Positions 1 to 8,335 of a stretch of DNA of 64,000 nt are shown piece after piece (the stretch's first letter is position 1; each line of letters opens with the position of its first letter). Origin of the DNA: Paludibaculum fermentans (GTDB lineage Bacteria > Acidobacteriota > Terriglobia > Bryobacterales > Bryobacteraceae); contig NZ_CP063849.1 in assembly GCF_015277775.1 (NCBI RefSeq), positions 6,091,501 to 6,155,500 of the forward strand, given 5' to 3'. The position numbers were made by a program, and so were the translations under genes. The notes under the pieces were generated by a model. The model saw only the letters and a program-made list of their open reading frames with translations. It was not told where the DNA came from and ran no database searches.

Positions 1-51
1 GGTCGCAACGGTTCTAGCGAAATCGTCGGTCTGCTCAAGGCTCAAGGATGA
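1..51 (+). CDS. C-terminal end of an ankyrin-repeat-like protein (partial)
   Basis: The first 16 codons are open in frame 1 and end at TGA (49-51). The residues read GRNGSSEIVGLLKAQG, which matches the end of a typical ankyrin repeat (A..NGH.EIV.LLL..GA), the usual way such proteins finish. The gene begins before the window, so length, signal peptide and partners cannot be judged. A short inverted repeat (CCACC/GGTGG, about 64-79) follows but is a weak terminator. The call rests on a 16-residue stretch. Confidence 0.5.
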   Translation, partial: GRNGSSEIVGLLKAQG

Positions 52-145
52 GACCCCCGATCCCACCGCCGGAGAGGTGGAAATCGAGGGCCTCCGCGCC
101 CTGCCGATGCTGCCGGACTCCCGCCGGCCAACTCAGCCGTATTGC

Positions 146-814
146 CTATCGATCGCCCTGCTCAGGCGTCGCCGCAACAACTCTACGCCGCCGGTAGAGC
201 CCTACCCCGCCCAGGCCCATTCCAGCCAGCAGCATCATCGACCAACTCGACGGTTCGGGTACCGGGCTCGCCCCGGTCAGGGCCGCGACCTTGATGCTGT
301 TGATGAGAAACTCATTGTTGCCCGTGATGGTCAAGTGCGTGAGGACTCCAACTGGCACCGTGTGGGTAAACTGGTACGTCGTGAACTGGGTATTGGCCAC
401 AACCGTGATCATTTGAGGTGCGCCCAGTTCCGCCAGTACCAGCGCGTTGGCCGCGCCGCCCGCCATCTCGATTTGTACTATATAGTCGCCGGGGCCGAAG
501 GCGTGGGCCGATGTCAAAGTCGGATTGATGCCCTGATAGGTGGGCATCTGAAGGCAAGTCGCACTCGACGCGCCGGCCAGGAAGCACGGGTTGCCCGGGT
601 CATTGGCGATCCCGCCCAGATAGAAAACGTCTTTGCCGGTGACCGAGAAGGTGTCCGGCGACCCGACAGTCGACCCGGCTGGGGTGGGCGAGGTCGGCGA
701 CCCGTTGTCGAAGCTCGTCGTCAGGACGAGAGCTGCGGCCTGGGACGAAAGGGTGGAAGCAGCGCACAGTACGCCGAGCGCCGCCAGTTTGTAAAGGAAC
801 TTCAGTTGATACAT
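146..814 (-). CDS. PEP-CTERM sorting-domain exported protein
   Basis: A 222-residue exported protein. It has an N-terminal signal peptide (MYQLKFLYKLAALGVLCA, then an AxA-type site) and, near the C-terminus, VPEPSSW followed by a hydrophobic helix and an RRRR cluster. That is the PEP-CTERM sorting signal, recognised by exosortase in Gram-negative bacteria that make exopolysaccharide. The central region is Thr/Gly/Ala-rich and beta-like, with no catalytic motif I recognise. Start: AGGAG at 823-827 lies 8 bases from the ATG at 814; an ATG six bases upstream would sit too close to it. No exosortase gene is in the window. A weak variant of the shared promoter element (TGATCC, 953-958) lies upstream. 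Confidence 0.85.
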   Translation of the reverse strand: MYQLKFLYKLAALGVLCAASTLSSQAAALVLTTSFDNGSPTSPTPAGSTVGSPDTFSVTGKDVFYLGGIANDPGNPCFLAGASSATCLQMPTYQGINPTLTSAHAFGPGDYIVQIEMAGGAANALVLAELGAPQMITVVANTQFTTYQFTHTVPVGVLTHLTITGNNEFLINSIKVAALTGASPVPEPSSWSMMLLAGMGLGGVGLYRRRRVVAATPEQGDR

Positions 815-1230
815 TTCCATTTCTCCTGTCAATAACTCGCGCCAACAGGACGGCATTCGACGCCTGGCAACGGGCCCAGCAAAGTCTCGCGGAGCTCCGT
901 CTTGCGTTCCTCCGCGCTGGACGCCAACCAGAATCGGGCGACTGGGAGGTGAGGATCAATGAGTGAGTGGTGATTTGCAGGTGTGAAAGATATGCTCGGC
1001 TATCACATTGAAAAAAAGGGGGATGGCGATCACGGCGGAACCCTGGTGATCATGCACGCGTACGGCAATAGGTGGGCGAGGGATGACTCTCCCTCGGGCA
1101 GGGACAATTAACGGCGGCGGCGGTCCGGCACCGTGCATCCGGATTTCGGTCTGGAGCGGCACTCTGGGGCACTCCTGCCCACGATGGTCGCGGGAATTCG
1201 AACTTCAGCAGGAGAGCCGGACCGGCGCTT
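815..1230. other. 416-base non-coding stretch between two minus-strand genes
   Basis: It holds the upstream region of the PEP-CTERM gene and the 3' end region of the next gene. It contains a degenerate TGATCC...CGCCC element (958 downward on the minus strand) and an A7/G5 run at about 1012-1023. A minus-strand open frame of 68 codons (956-1162) has no recognisable protein character. I see no convincing RNA gene or terminator. Confidence 0.4.
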
Positions 1231-3480
1231 TCAGTTCTTCCAGAAATCCTGCACTAGAAGAAGGTCGGAACCTGACTTCTCCGATTGCCCGTAGTAGAGC
1301 ACATGGCCATCCGGAGACAGGCTCATGCCCTCCGCCGGCTGGGCGGTGAATTCGAAGATGCTCTGGGCAGGCTTGAGGTTTGAGGCAAGAAACTTGAGGG
1401 GATACCGGCCAGACGCGCTTGGCCCGATGTAATAGACCCCATCACCGGAGGGGCAGTAGTCGCGGCGCATCACCTCCGTAGCCAGGTTCGTCTCCTCATT
1501 GGTATTCAGGTTGAGTTCCCGCAGCGTGGTGACGCGAGCTTGGTTTGCGGCATAGACCAACCGGTTGTGGGCGATCACCGGCGAGAAACCGCCGTTCTGG
1601 GAGACCTGCTTGGCAGCTCCTCCTGTGGAAGCGATACGCCAGACTTCAGAGCGGCCGCTTCGGCCGGAACTGTAGTAGATCCAGGCGCCATCCGGCGACC
1701 AGGTTGGCACCACCCCTGCGGTTTCGGCGGTCGTCAGTGCATCGGCCGTGCCGCCCTGTGCGGACACGACATATATCCCAGGGACTCCGCCCACCCGGGA
1801 ATCGAACGCAATTCTCCGTCCGTCCGGGGACCACGCGGGCGAGCCGGAAATCGGGTTCATCAGGTTAGTCACCTGGGTCAGGTTAGTACTGTCGGTATTC
1901 GCCGTCCAGATCTCGCGGAAGCCCCCGCGATTGGACTCCATGGCGATTTTTGAGCCGTCCGGAGACACCTGCGGATTCGACTCCATCTGCGTTGAGTTCA
2001 GCACCGGCTTTGGTGCTGACGACAGGCCTCTCCGCAGAAGATCAACGTCGAGTTGGTAGATATCCACATCCAGATGCTGCCGAACCAGGGCGAGTTGGCC
2101 TCTGGAGGAGATGGCGGCGTCGATGTTGCCCGCGCCCAGCGCGGCCAATGACCTGGGCTTGGCGCCGTGCGACGGTTGCACCAGCCAGAGGGCAGCCTGG
2201 CCCATTCGGTTCGAGGAGAAGACCAGATAGCGGCTGTCCGGCGTCCACACGGGGCGTGAGGAAGTGGCGCTCTCGAAACCCGGCAATTCCAACATCACGG
2301 GATCGCCGTCTGCTCCGCCGTCCTGCTTCATCGGGAGAATCCAGATCCGGCTTACGCCGCTTCCGATATCCCGTGCAAACGCCACTCGGCGGCCATCCGG
2401 GGCAAAGGCTGGATGAAGATCCGTTGCGCCCCTCTGGGCGGAGGTCAGCCGTTGGATCGAGCTCGTGGCCACGTCGAGCTCGAAAAGCCCGTTCACCCGT
2501 TCATCGGTCGCGCTGCCTGCGTACACAATGCGCTTGCTGTCGGGAGACCACGTCAGGTAGCGGCTGCCGGGCGCGGCATCCCACTGTAGCTCAGCCAGTT
2601 TCCTTTCCGCTCCGTTGGCCAGGGAAATCAGCCAGATGGCGGAGTTTTCATGCCCACTGCCACGGCAAAACGCGATGGACCGTCCGTCCGGAGACCAGGC
2701 CGGGCTGTAGTCGGCCTCAGGCGAACTGGTGAGCCGCCTCACCCGTTGCGATCCAGTCTCCCTAAGATAGATGTCGAAGTTGTCCTGATGCGTGCCGTTC
2801 CAGCAGTAGGCGATCTCCCGTCCGTCTGGCGAAAACGACGGACCCGCCGCGATCCCGGCATCGCTGGTGAACGGCAGCACCGTGTAATTAGCGCTGAGCT
2901 CTACCTCCTGGCCGCGCCACCAGCGGTAGCTGCCGTACCCCGCCGCCACGAATATCAGTGCAACCGCACTCCACAACATGACCCTCGACCTGGCCTGCGG
3001 AAGCGGGGAAGATCGGGGTTGCTCCCCCTGCTCGGACCGAGGTTCCCCGGCATCCGGCGCTGGCCGCGCTGCTAAATCGGCTTCGCCGGCCTCTGCCACC
3101 GCCGTGTCAGGCTCATGCCCCGCCTGTTTTGGAGCAGGGAGCGAGGCGTCCGATTGCGGTTCCGGAATGCATCGAACCGGAGCGATAAAACGGTACCCTA
3201 CGCGGGGTACCGTCTCTATGTAGCGCGGCGAGTCGGCATCGTCCAGGAGCGTCGCCCGGATCCGGCGGATGCAGCGATTGACTCCGAGCTCGAAGTCTAC
3301 ATTAGTGTTATCGTTCCAGATCTCCTGCCTCAACTCCTCTCGCGTGACCAGTTCGCCGCTCCGTGAAACCAACCGGAGTAGGACAAGGGTAGGCTGCGGG
3401 GGAAGCCGAAGGACCGCACCACCCTTTCGGAGTTCTCCCGCTCTGGTCGAGAGCTCAAAGTTTCCGAACTGGTAAATCAT
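1231..3480 (-). CDS. Winged-helix DNA-binding protein with TM segment and TolB/PD40 beta-propeller
   Basis: About 749 residues. Residues 1-100 form an OmpR/PhoB-type winged helix (MIYQFGNFELSTRAGELRKG, later RYIETVPRVGYRF). A charged linker leads to one transmembrane helix (VMLWSAVALIFVAAGYGSY, about 165-183). The C-terminal half carries at least seven PD40/TolB blades with SPDGR or TPDSR signatures. By homology to CadC-like one-component regulators, the DNA-binding domain is cytoplasmic and the propeller is a periplasmic sensor; the ligand is unknown. Start: the ATG at 3480 opens the domain directly, although AAAGGA lies very close to it; an ATG 24 codons upstream (3552) is possible. An extended -10 box (TGTTACAAT, 3523-3531) lies 43 bases upstream. 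Divergent from the oxygenase gene. Confidence 0.85.
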   Translation of the reverse strand: MIYQFGNFELSTRAGELRKGGAVLRLPPQPTLVLLRLVSRSGELVTREELRQEIWNDNTNVDFELGVNRCIRRIRATLLDDADSPRYIETVPRVGYRFIAPVRCIPEPQSDASLPAPKQAGHEPDTAVAEAGEADLAARPAPDAGEPRSEQGEQPRSSPLPQARSRVMLWSAVALIFVAAGYGSYRWWRGQEVELSANYTVLPFTSDAGIAAGPSFSPDGREIAYCWNGTHQDNFDIYLRETGSQRVRRLTSSPEADYSPAWSPDGRSIAFCRGSGHENSAIWLISLANGAERKLAELQWDAAPGSRYLTWSPDSKRIVYAGSATDERVNGLFELDVATSSIQRLTSAQRGATDLHPAFAPDGRRVAFARDIGSGVSRIWILPMKQDGGADGDPVMLELPGFESATSSRPVWTPDSRYLVFSSNRMGQAALWLVQPSHGAKPRSLAALGAGNIDAAISSRGQLALVRQHLDVDIYQLDVDLLRRGLSSAPKPVLNSTQMESNPQVSPDGSKIAMESNRGGFREIWTANTDSTNLTQVTNLMNPISGSPAWSPDGRRIAFDSRVGGVPGIYVVSAQGGTADALTTAETAGVVPTWSPDGAWIYYSSGRSGRSEVWRIASTGGAAKQVSQNGGFSPVIAHNRLVYAANQARVTTLRELNLNTNEETNLATEVMRRDYCPSGDGVYYIGPSASGRYPLKFLASNLKPAQSIFEFTAQPAEGMSLSPDGHVLYYGQSEKSGSDLLLVQDFWKN

Positions 3481-3522
3481 TTCCTTTGGTTTTGGATCCA
3501 AGGTGGGCTGCTTTAGGTCCGG

Positions 3523-3531
3523 ATTGTAACA
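3523..3531 (-). promoter_or_regulatory. Extended -10 promoter of the winged-helix/PD40 gene
   Basis: The minus strand reads TGTTACAAT, an extended -10 (TGn plus a TATAAT-like hexamer), 43 bases before the ATG at 3480. It resembles the TGCTATA(T/C)T boxes in front of the two sigma factor genes and two kinase genes in this window. There is no strong -35. Confidence 0.5.
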
Positions 3532-3643
3532 GATGCGCCAGCAGGCATGCATTCGATCCTGCCGCCTGGGATCCACCGAGCTCCCGGCGCGGACACAGGG
3601 ACGGACGCCTCTGGCGACATTTCTGCAACTTCGTCACATTTGC

Positions 3644-3670
3644 TGATTAGTTTCGTGCCCGGATTCCCCA
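3644..3670 (+). promoter_or_regulatory. Variant of the shared TGATnA/CCCC element upstream of the oxygenase gene
   Basis: TGATTAGTTTC begins at 3644 and TTCCCCA occupies 3664-3670. Spacing matches the TGATCACTT...GCCCC element found before TatA, RND, MarC and other genes. It is 50 bases upstream of the ATG at 3694. Block 1 differs from TGATCA at one base, so it is a weaker member. Confidence 0.45.
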
Positions 3671-3693
3671 CCCAACTAGTGGAGGCGCTAATC

Positions 3694-5037
3694 ATGAAAC
3701 TAAGCGTAAGGATCCCATCCAGGTCGAATTCCGATCCACTTCCCTACAGACCGAATGCGCCGGTGTCAGTCGAACTGGACGCGACGAACCTATCGATTGA
3801 GGGCGAGATCCCCAACGGGCTCAACGGCGTCTTCCTCAAGAACAGCCCAACGTCACTCTTCCATCCCGCCGGCTCCGGATTTCCGGCAACAGGTGCGGGC
3901 AAGGTTCATGCCTTGTATTTTGAGAATGGCGCGGCGCGGTATCGAAACCGCTGGGTGCGGACAGAGGAGTACCGGGCGGAACGGGCCGCGGGGCATCCCC
4001 TCGCCGAATCCTCCGCCGGCGCACATCCGGCAAACAGCCGGATCGTCGCCCACGCCGGCCACCTGCTGGCCATGGGCGACGCCGGCCGGCCCTATCGCCT
4101 GGATTGGGGTTTACACACGCTGGGGCCGAATGACTTCCAGACCGCATTTCCGGGCGGCATGTTGTCCCATTCCAAACTGGACCCCGAAACCGGGGAGATG
4201 ATCCTGCTGGCCAACGAAACGCGGGAGTGCCGGCTGGACTGCCTGACCGTCGATCCCACCGGCAAACTGGCGAGAATCCTCAGTTTCGACAGCCCGTGGC
4301 CCTCCACGATCCACGATATCGCCGTCACCAGAAACTACATAGTCGTCATCGTCTCTCCCTTCGTCCTGGAGGATCCAGCCCCCCGTTGGCGCCCGGTGAT
4401 GGGCACAGCCGTGGCTTTGATTCCACGCCGAGGTACGGAACAGGGGATCCGCTGGTTCGAGACCCGGCCATTCTTCCACCTCCATGTAATGAATGCCTTT
4501 GAGAAGGATCGCTACATCGAACTCCAGCTGCCATGGTATTCCTCGTGGCGTGAAGGCGCGCCGCCGGTGGGAGCGGAACTCCGCCGCCTTCGCATCAATT
4601 TGGAGAACCGGACCATCATAGACGAGCAGATTGACGATTGTGCCTGTGAGTTTCCGCGCATCGACGACCGCTTTGCCATGCGGGAGAACCGGTTCGGATA
4701 CACTGCTTTCCGGAACACGCGGCCTGGCGAACAACCGGCGGAAGGCAGCTTCGAGGGCTTTGCCCGCTATGACTTCAAAGCGGCCAGCCGCACGGTGCAC
4801 ACCCTGCCCCCCGGAGAGTTTGTGGGGGAGCCTGTGTTTGTCCCGGCCAGGAATGCCGGCAATGAGGGCGAGGGGTACCTGATGGCAATTGTTTTCAATG
4901 CACTACAGGACCGGACCAGCTTGCGCATCTATGACGCACAGAACCTGTACGCGCCGCCTTTGGCCCAAATTCAGCTACCGTGCCGGGTGCCGGCGGGATG
5001 CCACGCCTCGTGGGTGCCGCACCCGGATGCGTCCTAA
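3694..5037 (+). CDS. Carotenoid-cleavage / lignostilbene-type non-haem iron dioxygenase
   Basis: 447 residues, usual for the RPE65/carotenoid oxygenase family, which uses Fe(II) held by four His to split a C=C bond of carotenoids, apocarotenals or stilbenes. The four ligand contexts are present: MLSHSKLDP (His159), TIHDIAVT (His207), FFHLHVMNAF (His262 or 264) and GCHASWVP (His437). The N-terminal HALYFENG..RYRNRWVRTEEY is also typical. Start: ATG at 3694 with GGAGG eight bases upstream (3681-3685); longer in-frame starts lack a ribosome site. There is no signal peptide, so it is probably cytoplasmic. No carotenoid synthesis genes are nearby, so the substrate cannot be named. Confidence 0.9.
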   Translation: MKLSVRIPSRSNSDPLPYRPNAPVSVELDATNLSIEGEIPNGLNGVFLKNSPTSLFHPAGSGFPATGAGKVHALYFENGAARYRNRWVRTEEYRAERAAGHPLAESSAGAHPANSRIVAHAGHLLAMGDAGRPYRLDWGLHTLGPNDFQTAFPGGMLSHSKLDPETGEMILLANETRECRLDCLTVDPTGKLARILSFDSPWPSTIHDIAVTRNYIVVIVSPFVLEDPAPRWRPVMGTAVALIPRRGTEQGIRWFETRPFFHLHVMNAFEKDRYIELQLPWYSSWREGAPPVGAELRRLRINLENRTIIDEQIDDCACEFPRIDDRFAMRENRFGYTAFRNTRPGEQPAEGSFEGFARYDFKAASRTVHTLPPGEFVGEPVFVPARNAGNEGEGYLMAIVFNALQDRTSLRIYDAQNLYAPPLAQIQLPCRVPAGCHASWVPHPDAS

Positions 5038-5041
5038 CGCT

Positions 5042-5614
5042 TCAGCCGGCGTCTGGATGCCACTCTTCCTTCAGCCAACGCTTGGCGAACTGCCAGTAGC
5101 GGTGGACAGTAATCGGAGAGCATTTGAGTTCGGCGGCAACTTCGGCGGAGGTCCGGCCCTCAAACACCTTCATCTCCACGATGGCCCGAAGCATGGGTTT
5201 CATGGCGTCGAGCCGCGAGAGCAGCGACTCCACCTCGGCCAGCCCGCCGTCGTCCACACACTTCACATCCTCCCAAAGCGGCACCTTCTGGGCCTTGGCC
5301 GAGAGGGGACGCGCGTGGTGGATCAGCAGCCGTTTCATGATCTGCCCCGACAGCGCGAGGAAGGCGGCTCGGTCGTTAGGTCGGTCCTGGTCGTCCGGTT
5401 GGAGCGCTTTGATCTTCACCAACTGGAGGTACAGCTCGTTGACCAGCAACGTCGGCTGCCAGCTATGCCCTTGCCGTTCGCCTCGCAGCTTCGAGGCAGC
5501 CATCCGTTTCAGCTCAGGGTAGAAGACCTCGATCAGCTTCGCGCCCGCGACGCTGTCGCCCTGCCGGAAGGCAGCCATGAGAGGTCCGATGTCCTGAACA
5601 GAATTCCGGGCCAC
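5042..5614 (-). CDS. ECF-type RNA polymerase sigma factor (TIGR02999 / Sig-70_X6 type)
   Basis: About 190 residues. Region 2 contains YPELKRMAASKLRGERQGHSWQPTLLVNELYLQL; region 4 contains MKVFEGRTSAEVAAELKCSPITVHRYWQFAKRWL. This architecture defines the TIGR02999 sigma factors, abundant in Acidobacteria and Planctomycetes and often linked to Ser/Thr kinases instead of anti-sigma factors. A close paralogue is at 31503-32069. Start: an extended -10 TGCTATATT (5623-5631) ends only eight bases before an in-frame GTG (5612-5614), so a leaderless GTG start is most likely; the upstream TTG at 5632 lies inside the promoter. It converges with the oxygenase gene (4 bases between stops). No anti-sigma gene is adjacent. 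Confidence 0.88.
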   Translation of the reverse strand: MARNSVQDIGPLMAAFRQGDSVAGAKLIEVFYPELKRMAASKLRGERQGHSWQPTLLVNELYLQLVKIKALQPDDQDRPNDRAAFLALSGQIMKRLLIHHARPLSAKAQKVPLWEDVKCVDDGGLAEVESLLSRLDAMKPMLRAIVEMKVFEGRTSAEVAAELKCSPITVHRYWQFAKRWLKEEWHPDAG

Positions 5615-5622
5615 GACAACAG

Positions 5623-5631
5623 AATATAGCA
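5623..5631 (-). promoter_or_regulatory. Extended -10 box of the first ECF sigma gene (leaderless)
   Basis: The minus strand reads TGCTATATT. Eight bases separate it from GTG (5614-5612), so transcription would start at or near the start codon. The second sigma gene has TGCTATACT with 11 bases to its TTG. A kinase gene has an identical TGCTATATT at 46249-46257. Confidence 0.6.
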
Positions 5632-5743
5632 AATGGACGGGGAAACCGCCCGGCGGGGAACTCCGGCCGGCAGCAGCATGATCCGTACTGGTTTGGACAG
5701 ATTGCGCCCACCACGTTCGGCCGGGCGATCACCTCGAGCAATA

Positions 5744-5756
5744 AATCATTATGATT
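5744..5756. promoter_or_regulatory. Palindrome AATCAT-T-ATGATT upstream of the MliC-like gene
   Basis: A perfect 13-base palindrome in the AT-rich intergenic region, about 105 bases before the ATG at 5859. A second imperfect pair, GTTGGA/TCCAAC, surrounds an A-rich stretch at 5763-5791. Either could be an operator; no regulator is identified. Confidence 0.3.
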
Positions 5757-5858
5757 CAGCAGGTTGGACAATCATAAACAAAACATCCAACGCTCACTCG
5801 CTTTCACTTGGCCCGGGCTGCTGCGGGCCGCATAGTAGTGGACAGAGAGATACGGAAA

Positions 5859-6263
5859 ATGATTATTTCTGCCCATGCCGGCGTCCGCCGGCCGATAGTC
5901 CTGTGGCTGGGGATGCTGCTTGCATCCACGTTGGCCTCCGCAACTGACCTGGTCGTCACCCTGCCAGGATCCAAACTGCTTTCTCGCAAGGTCGTGCAGT
6001 ACAGCTGCGACGCGAGTGCGGTCAAAATCGGTCTCCCCGCCGTCCCCTTCGACGTTGAGTACATCAACGGCAGCGGCAACAACCTCGCCACGGTACCCAT
6101 CCTGGGCGGCCTCCTGATCTTCGCCAATGTTTCGTCGGCCTCGGGCGCCCGCTACGCCGCCCAGCAGTATATATGGTGGGAAGCGAAAGGCTCCGCGACC
6201 CTCTATCTGGATTCTCCCGCCCAGAAAGACAAGTCCGTTTGTCAGCCGGTCACCCGGAAATAG
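5859..6263 (+). CDS. MliC/PliC-type lysozyme inhibitor-like secreted protein
   Basis: 134 residues. After a signal peptide (MIISAHAGVRRPIVLWLGMLL, then an AxA-type site) the body matches the MliC family of c-type lysozyme inhibitors: VQYSCDAS near the start, VEYIN, then SASGARYAAQQYIWWEAKGSATLYL. The SASGARY and WW.KG.A.L segments are the family's core. Such proteins act in the periplasm or outer membrane and block host or predator lysozyme. No lipobox Cys is seen, so it is probably periplasmic (PliC-like). Start: ATG at 5859 begins the signal peptide, with a weak GGA upstream. A hairpin follows the stop. Confidence 0.75.
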   Translation: MIISAHAGVRRPIVLWLGMLLASTLASATDLVVTLPGSKLLSRKVVQYSCDASAVKIGLPAVPFDVEYINGSGNNLATVPILGGLLIFANVSSASGARYAAQQYIWWEAKGSATLYLDSPAQKDKSVCQPVTRK

Positions 6264-6644
6264 TCCCCCGCAACTGCGCTTCCTCTATCGCCGGCCAGAT
6301 CCCAACTTTCCTGGAGGACAGGTGAGGGTCTGGCCGGCTTCCTCATTCTGGGCGGCAACACGCCCGCCCTAGGCCGCCACCCGCGCTCGGACATCCTCCC
6401 TTCCTGGGGACAAGCTCCATCCTTATTTATGTACCGGACCAGAACATTTCGGGCGGGTCCAATCATCCAGTCCCTGAACCAAGGTTGCATTCTGTATCTT
6501 TTCGTTTTGATCATTGCGCATCTAGGTAAATATCTTGTTTATTATCTGAATGTTAGGTGCGAAGCAGAGAATCATGGAAAAAGCCCCTCCCACGCATGGA
6601 AGCCAAGTGCCGCCCGGCGCAGAATCGCTTTCGAGGGAAAAACG
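6264..6644 (+). other. Intergenic leader before a kinase gene; AT-rich core
   Basis: 381 bases without a convincing gene. The first part contains a terminator-like hairpin. Bases 6480-6555 are markedly AT-rich for this genome and probably carry the promoter of the kinase gene (candidate -10 boxes around TTATCT at 6540-6546 and TATCTT at 6496-6501). An in-frame extension of the kinase across this stretch encodes no recognisable domain. Confidence 0.4.
6290..6338 (+). terminator. Hairpin after the MliC-like gene
   Basis: GCCGGCCAGA (6290-6299) pairs perfectly with TCTGGCCGGC (6329-6338); the loop is 29 bases. It begins 26 bases after the stop. The following tract (TTCCTCATTC) is only moderately T-rich. 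Confidence 0.5.
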
Positions 6645-7766
6645 ATGCAGGCAATTGGCGACGCAGAGTGGCTTCATATTCTGGATCTGGCGCACCAGGT
6701 GGCAGATCTTCCGGAATGCGACCGGTTTAGTTTCGTGTCAGGTCAAGATCTGGATGCTGAACTGGAGAGCCTCGTCCTGGAACTGGCGGCGGATTTTGAA
6801 CCGGCTCCGGAGTTCGGCGTGGGCTCCCAACTCGGACGCTACGAAGCCACCGGAGAGATCGGACGCGGCGCCACCAGCCAGATCTTTTCCGCCATCGACC
6901 GCGATTTGGGCCGCAACGTCGCCCTGAAGGTGTTGAACACGGAGGGGGCAGGCGAGGGCGATGCCCTGGGCTCTCTGCTCCGCGAAGCACGCGCCGCGTC
7001 GGCCCTCAGCCACCCGAACATCGTCACGATCTTTGAGGTGGTCCGTTCCGGCCGGCTCACCGCTCTCGCGATGGAGTATGTGCCTGGCACGCCGCTCCGG
7101 TCGATGATGCGCCGCCCTCTGGACCTCCGGGAATGTCTGCCCGTGTGGAGACAGGCGGCGAAGGCACTGGAGGCCGCGCACGCCGCCGGCATTGCCCATC
7201 GCGACATGAAGCCCGAGAACATCCTGGTCAGGCCGGACGGCCTGGTGAAGATACTCGACTTCGGCATGGCGCACTCTTCCACCCACGAGGCTGAATGGGA
7301 GGAGACCTCCGGCACGCCGCGGTATATGTCCCCGGAACAGTGCCGCGCCCCCCGCGTCGGCGTCGAAACCGACATCTTCTCCCTCGGAGTCGTCTTCTAC
7401 GAGATGATCACCGGGCGCTGCCCATTCGAAAGCGATTCCGCCTGGGACACGATGACCTCCATTGTGGAAGACGCACCCGAGCCACCCTCGAAGTGGAACC
7501 CCGCCATCCACCGCCAGCTCGATGCTCTGATCCTCTCTATGCTGAGGAAGAAGGCCGCCGACCGGCCCACCGCCGTCCAGGTGACAGAATCGCTCGAACG
7601 TCTGGCGTACACCGCGGTGGGCGCCCCGGCCCTCTGGCCCGCCGTGGAAACCATCCTGAGCTGCGCCGCCGCCTGGGTCTCCAGACCCGTGCACGCCATC
7701 TGGCGGGGCCTCTCGGTTGCCGGCGGCCGTACCTCCAGTGCGGTCCCAACGCCGTTGTTGGACTAG
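6645..7766 (+). CDS. Soluble Ser/Thr protein kinase (Hanks type)
   Basis: 373 residues. The order is a 65-residue N-terminal helical region, a glycine loop (GEIGRGATSQIF), VALK (Lys95), HRDMKPEN (about 185), DFG (about 205) and TPRYMSPEQC, then a short C-terminal tail with no transmembrane helix or sensor repeats. All catalytic residues are present, so it should be active and cytoplasmic. It resembles the kinase halves of the two large kinase/TolB proteins at 38992 and 43352, without their propellers. Start: ATG at 6645 with GAGGG about seven bases upstream; longer starts only add promoter-like DNA. It may act on a sigma factor or regulator, but nothing in the sequence shows the target. Confidence 0.9.
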   Translation: MQAIGDAEWLHILDLAHQVADLPECDRFSFVSGQDLDAELESLVLELAADFEPAPEFGVGSQLGRYEATGEIGRGATSQIFSAIDRDLGRNVALKVLNTEGAGEGDALGSLLREARAASALSHPNIVTIFEVVRSGRLTALAMEYVPGTPLRSMMRRPLDLRECLPVWRQAAKALEAAHAAGIAHRDMKPENILVRPDGLVKILDFGMAHSSTHEAEWEETSGTPRYMSPEQCRAPRVGVETDIFSLGVVFYEMITGRCPFESDSAWDTMTSIVEDAPEPPSKWNPAIHRQLDALILSMLRKKAADRPTAVQVTESLERLAYTAVGAPALWPAVETILSCAAAWVSRPVHAIWRGLSVAGGRTSSAVPTPLLD

Positions 7767-7794
7767 GCGATCCCCGGCATTGTTTAGGTCGGCC

Positions 7795-7827
7795 TGATCA
7801 GATTCTGCGATTGGGCGCCCCCTATAG
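7795..7827 (+). promoter_or_regulatory. Shared TGATCA/CGCCCCC element upstream of tatA
   Basis: TGATCAGAT at 7795-7803 and CGCCCCCTATAG at 7816-7827, ending 50 bases before the ATG at 7878. The distal block is closely similar to those before MarC (CGCCCCCTACTG) and the YXWGXW gene (CGCCCCCCATTAG). One of the best matches in the set. Confidence 0.65.
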
Positions 7828-7877
7828 AAGTGTGACGGCGGAACGCCGGAACGATGGAATGAAAGGAAACCAGCCAG

Positions 7878-8060
7878 ATGCGCAGTATCGGTCCCATGGA
7901 ATTAGTGCTCATTCTTGCCGTCGCAGTCCTTCTGTTTGGCGGCAGGAAAATCCCCGAACTCGCCAAGGGTCTTGGCGACGGACTCAGGAACTTCAAACAC
8001 GCTTTGCGCGAGGATCAGCAACTCGTGCCGGCAGACGAGAGGAAGCAATCGGCAAGCTGA
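7878..8060 (+). CDS. tatA: Sec-independent translocase protein TatA/TatE family
   Basis: 60 residues, matching a TatA-type pore subunit of the twin-arginine translocation system that exports folded proteins. After [43 protein letters not shown] the short charged tail ends. The membrane helix, the [10 protein letters not shown] hinge and the amphipathic helix are all present. No TatB or TatC is nearby, so it is an orphan copy as far as the window shows. Start: AAAGGA (7862-7867) lies ten bases before the ATG at 7878; an internal ATG has no ribosome site. A strong terminator follows, so the gene is monocistronic. The convergent neighbour has a twin-arginine-like signal. Confidence 0.93.
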   Translation: MRSIGPMELVLILAVAVLLFGGRKIPELAKGLGDGLRNFKHALREDQQLVPADERKQSAS

Positions 8061-8335
8061 AGCGGGCGGTGCGCTGAGCCGTGGACTCGGCCTAAGCCTT
8101 CACGATGAGCACCGCGAGTTCTCCTCTCCGTAGCGCAACGCAGCCCGGCAGCCCTCGAAGGCGCCGGGCTGCTTTCGCGTCCAAAGAGGGTGCCAGGACT
8201 GCCCCACTGCGGGCTCCACGCTGGGACGGAGAGGACCCCCATGCCCGGAGTAGGCGTCGCTGCGCTTCCAGCCCTCCTGTCTGGGCGACACGGGTTGGAA
8301 GAGCTCGAGCCCGGCACTCTGCTGCCCGTTCGGTC
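8061..8335. other. Intergenic region between tatA and the convergent Tat-signal gene
   Basis: 275 bases containing the tatA terminator and otherwise GC-rich sequence. Several short open frames here show no protein family character. Confidence 0.4.
8140..8172 (+). terminator. Rho-independent terminator of tatA
   Basis: GCAGCCCGGC (8140-8149) pairs with GCCGGGCTGC (8163-8172), a 10-bp GC-rich stem with a 13-base loop, followed by TTTCG. It lies 80 bases beyond the tatA stop. Confidence 0.75.

Noticed and set aside
953-958. TGATCC before the PEP-CTERM gene as a member of the shared promoter set
   Set aside because: Block 1 has a mismatch, the C-run is about five bases too close, and the distance to the start (144 bases) is too long.
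956-1162. Minus-strand ORF of 68 codons upstream of the PEP-CTERM gene
   Set aside because: Low-complexity proline/valine content, no ribosome site and no family resemblance.
6404-6645. Longer start of the kinase at 6429, adding 72 residues with a hydrophobic stretch
   Set aside because: The added sequence covers the AT-rich promoter-like region, has no ribosome site, and the ATG at 6645 has a good one.
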